Of a DNA stretch of 64,000 bases, positions 48,540 through 58,242 are shown piece after piece. How positions within the stretch are numbered: the first letter of the stretch is position 1; every line of letters begins with the position of its first letter. Source of the stretch: Sanghuangporus weigelae (Eukaryota; Basidiomycota; Agaricomycetes; Hymenochaetales; Hymenochaetaceae). The stretch lies in NCBI GenBank assembly GCA_033182465.1, contig CP137319.1, positions 1,178,001-1,242,000 of the forward strand, written 5' to 3'. The position numbers and the translations under genes are program-made. A model generated the notes under the pieces. It was not told the DNA's origin and ran no database searches. It saw only the letters and a program-made list of their open reading frames with translations.

Positions 48540-50236
48540 CTAATAATCCCAAACGAGCTTCCCATCTTCAACACTGGCCTTCATACCCCCACTGACGTTC
48601 TTTTTGCTCCTCCCCGAGCCGGCATTCTTGAACTGCTCAGCGATCCTCGCGCGCTCCTGCTCGCGTCGGTGCTGCGCGAGGCGTTCGAGTCGATCGCGCT
48701 CGGCGGCTTCTTTCTCGAGGCGCGCGGCTTCGTTTCGTTCCGCGTTCTGGCGCTGTTTCTTTGTCTTTGTGGGTGCCCGGGCGGACGAGGTTGAGGAGTG
48801 TGCGGCGGGTGCGGAGGAGTAGGAGAGCGAGTCGACGGAGGACGTTAATGCCGAGGCTGGGCGATCTATTTATGTTGTGAATATTAGCGCTTATTAGATA
48901 GTCCCTTCAGGAGAGGAAGGACACCGACTGGTTCTCTTCTTGTTCTTCACTTCTTCCCAAGCATCATCTGCATCACCGTCCGCGCTCGTTCCGTCGTCTG
49001 CTTTCGCATATTCCTCATAGTCACCCCAGGAGAAGCCTTTAGGAGGCTTCTCATCCGGAGTAGGTTTGATTCGAATAACGCGTGCTAGAGTCGGTTGGAG
49101 AGGCTCGTCCTCCAGACTAAATATATAAAATTACTTTGTTAGCAACGTGAATAAGCCAGGACACAATGAACAGGAGACACGTACTCTTCGACACCAGTCT
49201 TCCTTGGACGCGGTAACATACGCTCTGCGAACGTCCTCCGATTCTCCGGCTCGCGGACGCTTCTCTCATCTTCATCCTCATCCTCCTCTTCTGTGTTGTT
49301 CTCCGGATCCGTAATTCCACTCGTGATGAGATTCGTATCGCTCGTCAGCAGTTCCGCGTCCGTCTGCCCAGCAGCTCCCGATACAGATCCAATTTGCTGC
49401 TTCCCGTCTTGTTGCTGAGAAGATGACGGCGCAGCCTTCTTACGCGTGGAAACGCGTGTCCACGACGCGTCTTCCGGCGCGTCGCTTAGTGTGAGACTCA
49501 CGGCTAGAGCTTGGGAGGAATGCGATGACGAAGACGCGTTGGATGGTTTGCTCGCGCTGGTCTTCGCCGCGCTCGAGCTGGTCTCTGGTGGTGCTGCACT
49601 GGGTTCGCCCACTTTTGAGGCGCCCTTACGTTTCTTCGATTTCTTCGACGCGCCGCTCGCTCCTGCCGGTTCAGCTGGCGTCTCAGCCGGCTTCGTAGAA
49701 ATCGAACTCGACACAGCAAGAGCAGGAGCAGCTTCTTTCTTACCCTTCTTCTTCTTCCTCTCCCTCGCACCGCCCTTCCCCTCCACCTCACTCGACAGCC
49801 CAGTATTACTCGCCGCATCGAAATCGCGCGCATGCTCGCTATCAAACGCACCAGGGATCAACCCCTTCGACGCACTAATCCTCCGCGCCTCCGCCCGGGC
49901 GCGCTCCGCATCTGCTTCCGCCTTGGCGCGTCGCAGGAGCTCGTCCAGCTCCGCGTCTGCATCTGACTTCTCCCCACCAGTAGTGACAGCGGAAGTATCC
50001 CCCGCACCGGCAGCTTTCTTCTTCCTCCCCTTGCCCTTCTTACCCCCACTCCCAGGAGACGTCGATTCCGCAGTAGTAGTAGCAGTAGCAGTAGTAGCAG
50101 CTGCTGCTCTTGTTGTTTCCACGCCCGGCACGACGCGCTTGTAGACGGCGTACGCGGTAGCCGTGCCAGCGACCAACGCGCCCACAGCAGCAGCACCCGT
50201 CGCCTCTGTCCCAATAGCACTCTGCACGGCGCCCAT
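48540..50236 (-). CDS. Putative N-myristoylated Lys/Ala-rich coiled-coil protein
   Basis: I do not recognise this family. The start MGAVQSAIG fits an N-myristoylation signal (Gly2, Ser6) and is followed by a hydrophobic, Ala/Gly-rich segment (AAAVGALVAGTATAYAVY) that could span or dip into a membrane. The rest is hydrophilic: Lys-rich KKGKGRKKK, an Ala/Glu/Arg helix (DAELDELLRRAKAEADAERA), GARERKKKKGKKE, and a Ser-rich part with SWTRVSTRKK. An acidic stretch follows (TEEEDEDEDERSV), then RTFAERMLPRPRKTGVEE. After introns come PPKGFSWGDYEEYAKADDG, DAWEEVKNKKR and an Arg/Glu coiled coil (ARLEKEAAERDRLERLAQ). It ends GKLVWDY. Two or three introns. I use the ATG at 50236 because upstream frame has no conserved look. 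Confidence 0.75.
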
Positions 50237-51030
50237 ATTCTCAGTGTTGAAGGTAGAGGTTGAGGGTAGAAATACTGGTGGGATGAAAAATGACACACAC
50301 ACGACACGTATAACTAACGTGTGTAAGTAAAATATGGAACGCGTGAGAGAAGACTAATCGAGAGCGTCTCCGTTGAATCGCAATACAAAAATATCTATTT
50401 ACACTATTGGCTCTAATGGTCGTATTATCTATAAGCCTGGTACTATAAAAAATATCGAAAAAAAAAATCAGAGAGAGGACAATCTCTCCAAGTTTCAAAT
50501 TCAAAAACAAAATTAATATATTGGGGGGCATAACACAGACGGGCCGAATATTTGGTGGTGGTAAAAACATTTTAATTGAACGAACGACTTTATGTAATGG
50601 GACGGAGATGGAGGTGGAGGTGTAATAAAACAAAAAATTGTAACGAGCGTTGTGCGTGTGTACCAAAAACAAATTTAAAAGATTTCGGAGAGGTCAATGC
50701 ACATTAAGTAGGTCCAGATGAAATGGAATGGAAGATGAGTACCGAAAGAAAGAGGAGAGAGATAAACAAGAAAAGTGGATGAGATTGATTGAAACAAAAC
50801 AGGAAAGAACAGACGAAATATGCAAAAGATGATAAACAAGAGCACAGAGAAAAAAGAGATCAGAAAGAAAGATAAAAAGAAAAAAAAATGCAGCTCCTCC
50901 CGTCCAGACAGTGGTGCTTGCTGATCCGTATGTACAGTATATACAGCACCCGCATCTGGGGCCACATCGTGTCTTCTCTCGCTCGTCCTACACCCGCACC
51001 CAACCAACAACAACCTCAGCACTCAGCACT
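50237..51030. other. AT- and purine-rich spacer
   Basis: Promoter of the putative myristoylated protein and 3' UTR of the 1583-residue gene. There is a poly-A patch at about 50459-50468 and a purine-rich low-complexity tract at about 50755-50890. No gene seen. Confidence 0.45.
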
Positions 51031-54000
51031 TCAATAATCATACAACGAATCCCTAATCGTCGGCTCATACTCATACGCCGACTCGCGCAGCTGGTCGCTC
51101 AGCAGCGCACCGCCCACCCCAACATGCAGCGTCCCGCCAGCCCGCTCGCTCCGGTCCAGCAAATCATTCCATTTATCCATCTTCTCCTGCTCTGTCAGCG
51201 TCTGTTTGCTGTTAGAAGAGGAAGTGGCTGCTGCTGCTGCTGTAGTGGAGATATCGCGGAAGGTCATCGTGCTGGAGGCGCTGTCGGACGCGGAGACGGG
51301 GGATTGGTGCGAGTCGAGCAGGTCTGGAGGAGGGGGTGGGGAGGGCGTCGAGCAGGGAGAGGAGGCGGAGCGGAGGACGTGAGCGTTTGTGTTTGCGCCT
51401 GTGATACTGGGAGCTGGACGTGCAGTCGATGCCTGGCTATGCGATCCAATCGAGGTGCGACCCACGCGGTCTTCACACACCGCACGAGCCAACGAAGGCG
51501 AAGGCGGATGTCCATAATGAATGCTGTTGGACGAACCAGGAGGCACGCGCAACGCACTGCGCGGCGGCCGAGGTGGCGGGTCCGTCGCTCCACCCTGAAC
51601 CGACGACGCAGGCGAACCCGAAGACGGAGGCGACGGTCTCCCCGCTGACGTCCCGAATTCCGTCCCCGTAAACGCAGACGCAGCAACACCAGCAGCAGCA
51701 CCCTCACCAGCCGCACCCGCATCCGCACCCGCACCAGCAGCATCCGGGCGTTTTCGATTCGCAAACGCATTAATGGCATTATCCGCTGAGAAAGAAGGAA
51801 TAGTAGGCGACTCGGAGCGTAACTCATCCAGCGAGTCCGTCTCTGCTGCTTTTGCCGGAGGCGGTCGACGCGGCGGGACAGGCAGAGCTTGATGGCACAT
51901 CGGCTCCTCGGTATAGAACAAACAATCATACGGATCCGCATAGTTCCTCGACTCCAGCTTACTCCTCGTCTCATCCTCCTTCTTCAGGTCGAACTTGAGA
52001 TTAAGATCATCGAACATCGACAGCGTCTCCGGCGGCAAGATATGCTCCCCAAGCACCGGGTGTCCCCTCGCGAGCTTGCTGTTCGTAGACGTGAAATCAC
52101 AGCCGTACGACGTCACAGACGACCCGTCCGACTGCTTGTACGAGAAGACGAGATCGGAGGACATGGGCGAGGACGAGCGCGTCGTCACGCTCGGGCGCGT
52201 GTTATGCGTCGGGGACGTGCCGAGAAGCGTTGTCTGCTGCTGCTGCTGTTGCTGCATTTGCATTTGCATCGGATGAGCAAGACTCATCGAAGGCTTCTTC
52301 CGCAGCGTCGCAAACCTCCCCTCTTTCGGTGATTCTCCCAAATTGAGCGCGGGAGCCGTAGAGGGCCGCCGGGAGGGCGGGCGCGACGAGGGTGGCGTGC
52401 CCAGCTGGATCGCGTACTCGTCCAGCTTCGACCGTTCGTCTCCCAGCGTAATCGGCGAGGTATGCTGTGAGGAGGATGAAGGCGCATCCCGCGGAAGCGT
52501 TGGCACGGGCGGAACCAAATCCGTTGACGTACGCTTATACTTGTCCTTCAGCGTGTTCGAGCTTATGCGCTTCACCAATCCCCACAACTTCCCTTTATCC
52601 TTCTCCTTCTCCCGATCTTTCTCGTCCTTCACCCGCGCCTTGCCAATGAAACCACTCGGTACACCGTTCGCCGCAGAAGGCAGGGTCCGACCCGAGGCAG
52701 ACTCGATACTCTGCACCGCGACGTAACTATCTATCGACATCTTCACCTGCGGACCTGACCCTTTCTCGCGCGGCAGCGTCGCAGATCGTCTCCCGGTCGC
52801 CGAAGGTAACGCCGCCGCCGTCGATGAAGAAGAAGAAGAAGTGGTGTTCATGTTCAACGTCAAACTAGGACGCGCACGTAAGAGACCTAGACTCTCCGAG
52901 CCAAATGTCGTTCCGCTGTACCACTCTTCCGCACCAACCCAGCTGCTGCTGCTGCCACCGCCGCCGCCAAATCCGAACCCAGTCGCTAACAACTCTCCGA
53001 ACTCGAGTTTATCATTCTCCTTCCCGTCGCTGGACTCTTTCCCGCTCTCTCTACCACTACCGCCACCTCGCGTAAAGTTCCCGTCCGCCTTGAACTTCCC
53101 CGCTGACATCTTGCGCGAGAGTTTCCGTCTGAGCGTGCCCGACCTAGCAGGCGGCCTCTCTCCGCTGCTGCTCACTCGTCCACCTACTCCTGCGTCCGAA
53201 ATTCCAACTGCAGTCGCTGAGCTCGAACTCGTCGCAGCCGTAGTCGTTGTGTTGGTGGTGGTTGTAACAGAAACAGCAGTCGTAACCCCCGACAACTCCG
53301 CCACGACGGCCTTCTCCGTCGCCTTCGCCCTGTTCTCTCCCGCCCGGTCGAACAAACCAAACGCACTATCTCGCGCAGACCCGATCGCAACCACGCGACC
53401 CGTCGGCTCGCCGAACACGGTATAATATGGCGTTGTCAGTGGTTCTCCAGCGCCCCTTCTCTGGCTGCCGTCCTTCCCCTCGCTTTTTGTGGCACTAGAA
53501 CGGGAAGTTGGGGAAGTTGGACTTGGAAGCCCGAGCGCGCTTGCGCGTCGGAAGAGTCTATCTTTCTCCTTGTCTTTCTCCTTCTCCTTCTCCTTCTCTT
53601 TTTCTTTTTCTTGTTGCTTAACGCGCACAGTGCGCTGCGAGCGTTCATACTCAAGCTCATAATTAGCATCATTCGCGTTCGCAGAAGCCGTATGGATCTT
53701 CTGAGGGACCTCCGTCTCCCTTGCAGCCTCGCGTTCCAACTCCGCACGCCGGCGTTCCTGCTCCTTATACTGATGCGCGACGATCTCGGCAGGTGTGAGC
53801 CCCACAGGCGGTCTTGGCGACTCCGCGCGGCGTGCGAGTACGCTAGAACCCAATCCGATCGGCGAGGGTTGTCCGGAAGACGTGCGTCTCCCGCTGCTGC
53901 TCACAGGCGCGCCGGCACCAGCGATATTCGAAGCAGAAGCACCACGGCTGCTTGATGCTGTGAGCGGCGACGGATTCGGGGACGGCGCAGGCCCAAACGT

Positions 54001-55782
54001 CATCGGCGTCCCAGGCGAATGCGATCGGTCGCGCTCGTACCCGGCACTCCCACTCCCGCTGTCCCTCGCGCCCAGAGCGGAGAGTCGTCGCACGGCGCTC
54101 GTAGTGAGCTGGATAACAGGACGCGCGTGCTTACTCGCCCGACGCTCCTGCGCTAGTCCGTACGGGTAGCTTCCCGCGGCGCCGGGAGCGCCTTCGGAGG
54201 GAGAGGAGAGCGAGTAGGACGAACTTTCCCGTACGTGTGCCTTCCCCCGTTCTCGTTCCCTCTCCCTCTCCCTTTCGAGCACATGCCCCCACTCCAGCCC
54301 TCTCGCCCTTCCGAGGCTGCCCAGACTCCTCTGCTGCATGGGCGGTTGCTCCGGATCCGACGTCGCCGGTCTCCGCGCATGCAGCTGGTCCCTCGTGCTC
54401 GCGCTCACGCCGGTGAGGGAATACACGGAACTAGGCGCCTCAGGCGCGTTACTCCGCCCCTCCACGCGTCGCCTCCTCGCAGCTAGCGCATACGCGCCAT
54501 ACGAGTCGTACGAATCCGTCGTGCTCGTGTCCGGCTCGCTGCGTACCCCGCCTCCAGTGCCAGTCATCCCAGAAATGGACGGATTACTCGCAGCGGGCTT
54601 GGATAGTAAGCGCTTTACGCTGAACCCGTGCCCTCCGACTCCGAAATCCGAGAACGGCGTGCCGTAGGAGCTGTCGGACGCGTTCCCGCAGGACGACTTT
54701 TTGGACATGGAGTTGTTATGGTTTGTTGTTGCCGGGACAGATAGGGAGGAATCTTCGCGTCGGAGTGTCGAGGCGGAGACAGAGATAGGACCGGACGGAC
54801 AGGAAGGCGACGCGTTTTGTTTGAGCGGGAGACCGGTATTCGACGGGCCTGTGAACGGAGAAGAGGTAGAGGTAGACGAGGAGATGGACCGTGTCGCAGG
54901 AGAGTTTGTAGGTTTTTGACTCGCGATGCCCTTCGCGCTTGAGGGTGGTGAAGGCTTCGACGAGCTCGCTTGCATATCAGGTGGACGCACGCTCCGCGGC
55001 GGACGAGCGGGGACAACGTCCGACGAGCCAGACTCCGCAATGATAACAGCGACACCGTCGTTAGCAGCTTGCGCGCGTAGTGAGGCTTTGGATCGCGACT
55101 TGGAAACGCTCTGCTCGACTTTCAACTCGGATGAGGAGTGCGTGCTACTTGTACGCGGAGGGATAACATTCTCGCTCACGCCCTTCTTGCTTGCGCCCGA
55201 TCCACTACTGGGCCGACGCACCCGCGCCGCGACTGCATCAGCGGAGGATGCATCGTCCACTTCAAGCTGCGGCGTCCGTCTCCGAGAGGGATTTGAAGAA
55301 GAATGCGACGAGTGTTTACTCCCACTGGCACTAATCGTCCTCGTCCTCGCCGACGTCGACGAAGCTGAAGCCTGCTTATTCAGCGAACTCGACGAGCTCG
55401 AAGGCGAGCTGCGCGTCGTCGTACCGTTCGCGTTCACAATAGAAACCGGCACGGACAGTGAAGGCGAAGCTACCGGCGTGAGAGGGTCGTTCGGCGATGG
55501 CAGGGACGTCGACGCAGATGTCGTCGAGAACGTCAACGACGGCGGGTCATCTTTTCTCTTCTCTTTCCCGCCACCATTATTGCTCGTAGGGACAACAACA
55601 CCAAACTCGTCTGCACCCGGCATGTTCGGTGCAGTTGTTTTTATTTTAGGATGTCTGTGTGACTGTGTCGTCGTGGTTGTATTAGTTGTGGAGGTTGATG
55701 TCGTGCGGTCTCGCCGGAAGCGATCCGTAGAATATGAGCGTTTTAGCTCGCGCTCGTAGGACTTGGATCCGAAGAACGCCAT
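51031..55782 (-). CDS. Intronless 1583-residue Ser-rich protein, unrecognised
   Basis: I do not recognise this protein. It is one uninterrupted frame from MAFFGSKSYERELKRSYSTD to YEPTIRDSLYDY, in a region where neighbours have an intron every few hundred bases. Most of it is Ser/Thr/Pro/Ala-rich and probably disordered. Features include a Glu/Arg helix (AHQYKEQERRRAELEREA), a Lys/Glu run (EKEKEKEKEKDKEKDR), a basic-Ser stretch (GTLRRKLSRKMSAGKFK) and MSIDSYVAVQSIESASG. KGKLWGLVKRISSNTLKDKY, short Gln/Met runs and a Pro-rich stretch (ALPVPPRRPPP) follow. The best candidates for conserved parts are MFDDLNLKFDLKKEDETRS, YADPYDCLFYTEEPMCHQ and MDKWNDLLDRSERAGGTLHV near the C-terminus. Basic-Ser and Pro motifs suggest a phosphorylated scaffold, which is only a guess. 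Confidence 0.75.
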   Translation of the reverse strand: MAFFGSKSYERELKRSYSTDRFRRDRTTSTSTTNTTTTTQSHRHPKIKTTAPNMPGADEFGVVVPTSNNGGGKEKRKDDPPSLTFSTTSASTSLPSPNDPLTPVASPSLSVPVSIVNANGTTTRSSPSSSSSSLNKQASASSTSARTRTISASGSKHSSHSSSNPSRRRTPQLEVDDASSADAVAARVRRPSSGSGASKKGVSENVIPPRTSSTHSSSELKVEQSVSKSRSKASLRAQAANDGVAVIIAESGSSDVVPARPPRSVRPPDMQASSSKPSPPSSAKGIASQKPTNSPATRSISSSTSTSSPFTGPSNTGLPLKQNASPSCPSGPISVSASTLRREDSSLSVPATTNHNNSMSKKSSCGNASDSSYGTPFSDFGVGGHGFSVKRLLSKPAASNPSISGMTGTGGGVRSEPDTSTTDSYDSYGAYALAARRRRVEGRSNAPEAPSSVYSLTGVSASTRDQLHARRPATSDPEQPPMQQRSLGSLGRARGLEWGHVLERERERERERGKAHVRESSSYSLSSPSEGAPGAAGSYPYGLAQERRASKHARPVIQLTTSAVRRLSALGARDSGSGSAGYERDRSHSPGTPMTFGPAPSPNPSPLTASSSRGASASNIAGAGAPVSSSGRRTSSGQPSPIGLGSSVLARRAESPRPPVGLTPAEIVAHQYKEQERRRAELEREAARETEVPQKIHTASANANDANYELEYERSQRTVRVKQQEKEKEKEKEKEKDKEKDRLFRRASALGLPSPTSPTSRSSATKSEGKDGSQRRGAGEPLTTPYYTVFGEPTGRVVAIGSARDSAFGLFDRAGENRAKATEKAVVAELSGVTTAVSVTTTTNTTTTAATSSSSATAVGISDAGVGGRVSSSGERPPARSGTLRRKLSRKMSAGKFKADGNFTRGGGSGRESGKESSDGKENDKLEFGELLATGFGFGGGGGSSSSWVGAEEWYSGTTFGSESLGLLRARPSLTLNMNTTSSSSSSTAAALPSATGRRSATLPREKGSGPQVKMSIDSYVAVQSIESASGRTLPSAANGVPSGFIGKARVKDEKDREKEKDKGKLWGLVKRISSNTLKDKYKRTSTDLVPPVPTLPRDAPSSSSQHTSPITLGDERSKLDEYAIQLGTPPSSRPPSRRPSTAPALNLGESPKEGRFATLRKKPSMSLAHPMQMQMQQQQQQQTTLLGTSPTHNTRPSVTTRSSSPMSSDLVFSYKQSDGSSVTSYGCDFTSTNSKLARGHPVLGEHILPPETLSMFDDLNLKFDLKKEDETRSKLESRNYADPYDCLFYTEEPMCHQALPVPPRRPPPAKAAETDSLDELRSESPTIPSFSADNAINAFANRKRPDAAGAGADAGAAGEGAAAGVAASAFTGTEFGTSAGRPSPPSSGSPASSVQGGATDPPPRPPRSALRVPPGSSNSIHYGHPPSPSLARAVCEDRVGRTSIGSHSQASTARPAPSITGANTNAHVLRSASSPCSTPSPPPPPDLLDSHQSPVSASDSASSTMTFRDISTTAAAAATSSSNSKQTLTEQEKMDKWNDLLDRSERAGGTLHVGVGGALLSDQLRESAYEYEPTIRDSLYDY
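52210..52271 (-). repeat. CAG/CTG microsatellite coding Gln/Met run
   Basis: A short CTG/CAT repeat on the plus strand, read on the minus strand as alternating Met-Gln then eight Gln inside the 1583-residue protein. It keeps frame. Confidence 0.7.
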
Positions 55783-57401
55783 GTCCCCCAGCGCGTTCTA
55801 CACACAGCAGTCCAGTTTCAGCATCTCCTGCAGCGGCTGGATCGAAAACAAGTATGGCTCACCGTGTATGATGGATGTTCTATCACAGGAAATCGTACCC
55901 CACGTCTTCAAATCTCATTCCCTTCGTCCTTCCTCTAGTCCAAGGCCGGGTCGGTGAAGGAAAACGAACGCGAACGCGAATCCAAGTCGAGGTGGAATAT
56001 ATCAATAGATCCTATACACACAAGTCCGCATAGAAACGATCCCCAAAGGTAAAGGCAAAAGCCAAACGCAAAACCAAAGGACAAAGCGAGGTTGTTAGTA
56101 CAGAATTCCCAAAACGGAAGACGGCGAGATGAGATGAGATGAAACGAGAGGCGCAAACACGGTGGAAACGCGGGCAACAAGGACAGGAGGGGGAAAAAAG
56201 CAAGCCAAAATTGTATCAGCAGCACAGCGGGCACAGGAACGCTGTATGTAGATCAGCACGCGGCGGGGTAATGCGCCCGAGGGGACGCTGGCGAACGGAT
56301 CGCGTTTCGGTGCGTGTGTTCCCAAGGGAGAAGAAAGGAAGCCAAAAGAGATAGGGCTAAAGGGACGAAGACGGCGAGGCCAGGAACACGAAAAGAAGAT
56401 GGATTTTGCGAAAAAAAGACGGTGTACGTACATAAGAATAATAGAAAATGCAACGTCGACAGAGCTGAGCGTTAACTTGACGTGCACGGGACCGCGCTGG
56501 CACTAGGAGAGAGACGAATGTCGACTCATCCTTTGCTTTGTGTGATGTGACACGTGTTAACTCGATATTATTATTATATGTTTCAGTTTCATATCTACAC
56601 AGCGCCACCGTGCTCTCTTCAGTGTTTTGTCATCAAATCAGTCAGTACCTCGTTATGTCCGCTTCAATCTCCCTAACAACTATTTCTACTGGCTCGTTCA
56701 AATCCCCAGCTTTTCTCCTATCTATGGGACCTTTCTGCTCACGCGGAGCTCGTCGACGTGCGTGAATATATTCCTGACCTATCGAGGCAGCGGCCGCGGA
56801 CCGACGTACGTACGCACCGACACTGTATCTCTTTCGAATTCAAATACGATACTCGTCTTTTCCATAAAGAAAAAGAAGAGCGTTGCACAGTCATAAAACG
56901 ACCGACTTCCCCTGCAGGAAGGATACACACACGAGGTCAGGAAAGATACACACACGTGCCGCGCCCTTCGTAAACGTGCCATGGATTCCATCGAATAGTC
57001 GTAACGTTCGGGCTCTGCCTGCGTCCGAATCCTCTGTCCATCCGAGCGTTTTGGGGAAGTGATCGACCTTTTGACATCGATAGGTGTCTGATCAACCGGG
57101 CGCCCTGCCTGAAACGCACGGGTTTAAAACCATTGCGATTGGTATTCACAGCGAGTGAATGCTCGAACGTAAGTAAGTTAGACTACCAGTACTTAAATCG
57201 TCCGACCGACCCATCCTCCTCTTCCTCCATTCCATAATGTAATTCCCCAGTAACCATTGGACTATCCGCCCGCGCAACCAGATAAGTCCGACCGGAAAAA
57301 AAGAATCGAGAACGGAAAAAGGGAAGCAAGTCACGAGTCTAACTCCTCGGAATCAAATCAATGCCCAGGGATCGGAAGGAAGGGTCATTAACATTATATT
57401 A
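55783..57401. other. Long spacer upstream of the 1583-residue gene
   Basis: About 1.6 kb without a supported gene. It should hold the promoter and probably a long 5' UTR of the large gene. Reading frames of up to 130 codons are compositional. No RNA gene is seen. Confidence 0.4.
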
Positions 57402-57445
57402 CAGCATGTTCCGAAATTACAGCGTGTTCAGAAAACCTTGACAGT
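57402..57445 (+). repeat. Left terminal inverted repeat (44 bp)
   Basis: Perfect inverted match to 58199-58242; begins CAGCATG and ends TTGACAGT. Confidence 0.93.
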
Positions 57446-58198
57446 TACTAGAGCATATTGGCAACGTGTTTCAAGTTTTGATAAGGTGACGGCTCATAAT
57501 TTTGTAAGCCCTGTAAGGAAGGTGGGGCTCTAATTAATGATAGCCTTTCGAGGAATAGTAAGTGACAACCAGTCGGATGCACACACTGAAGACCACAACC
57601 AAACTCATAGAAAATGCTGCATAAGTTGGCAGCTCCGTGATTCACTTAGCATTCACTATACTGCTCTTTATGTGATGTCAGTTTGCATATTGGAGGGGAC
57701 AAGTTTGCAATACAAGCAGAAGTTCGGTCACAAAACTGAGACTCAACGTAAGCGAGACGTGGCTACCGCGTAGCGATTTAGGTAACTGTCATTTTTCAAT
57801 AGTGCGGGTATCATTTTTTGATATGGTCCGAAATTTTGACTGTTGCCAATATGCTCTAGTGTCAACTTTTCATATATTTTTTTCGCTTAGCCTCGGCTGT
57901 CCGGTTTGGGAAAGCCGCACACTCACTCACAACTTCCGCGTGAACCCGAATGATCGACACTATCTACTATGTTTAAGAGACACAATATAATACAATTCAG
58001 ACTGGGAACTCTGTGTCCTGCACAGTGCATGACCTACTTAATACCAACATGGCTTGCAATGCTTGTCTCTGCCAGTATTGCAAGAGGGATGATAAGCTGT
58101 GGTGGGAAGTGTAATAGCATAACTGCACACAAAAATGGGCAGCCGAGGTTTTCCCATAAGGCAGGACCCTGAGCAAAAAATATATATGAAAAGTTGAC

Positions 58199-58242
58199 AC
58201 TGTCAAGGTTTTCTGAACACGCTGTAATTTCGGAACATGCTG
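58199..58242 (-). repeat. Right terminal inverted repeat (44 bp)
   Basis: Reverse complement of 57402-57445 with no mismatch by eye; ends CATGCTG before the flanking TA. Confidence 0.93.

Larger units (their letters stand above)
57402..58242. mobile_element. Non-autonomous TIR DNA transposon, TA target site (Tc1/mariner-like)
   Basis: An 841-bp element with perfect 44-bp terminal inverted repeats: 57402-57445 (starts CAGCATGTTCCGAAATTAC) and its exact reverse complement at 58199-58242. A TA dinucleotide flanks each end (57400-57401 and 58243-58244), the target duplication expected for Tc1/mariner elements. The inside encodes no transposase; the longest frames are under 80 codons, so it would need a transposase supplied in trans. 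The internal segment 57841-57877 repeats, in inverse orientation, the subterminal sequences of both ends. Perfect TIRs suggest recent insertion. Family assignment rests only on the TA and the TIRs. Confidence 0.88.

Noticed and set aside
50755-50890. Purine-rich repeat tract as a satellite or array
   Set aside because: No regular repeat unit; just low-complexity A/G sequence in a spacer.
54926-55759. Long antisense reading frame (277 codons) and others opposite the 1583-residue gene
   Set aside because: GC-rich, Ser/Ala-coded sequence leaves open frames on the other strand. The composition is that of a mirror of the sense frame, and no domain is visible.
57537-57773. Possible transposase or cargo gene inside the TIR element
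   Set aside because: Only 78 codons, no DDE or DNA-binding motif.
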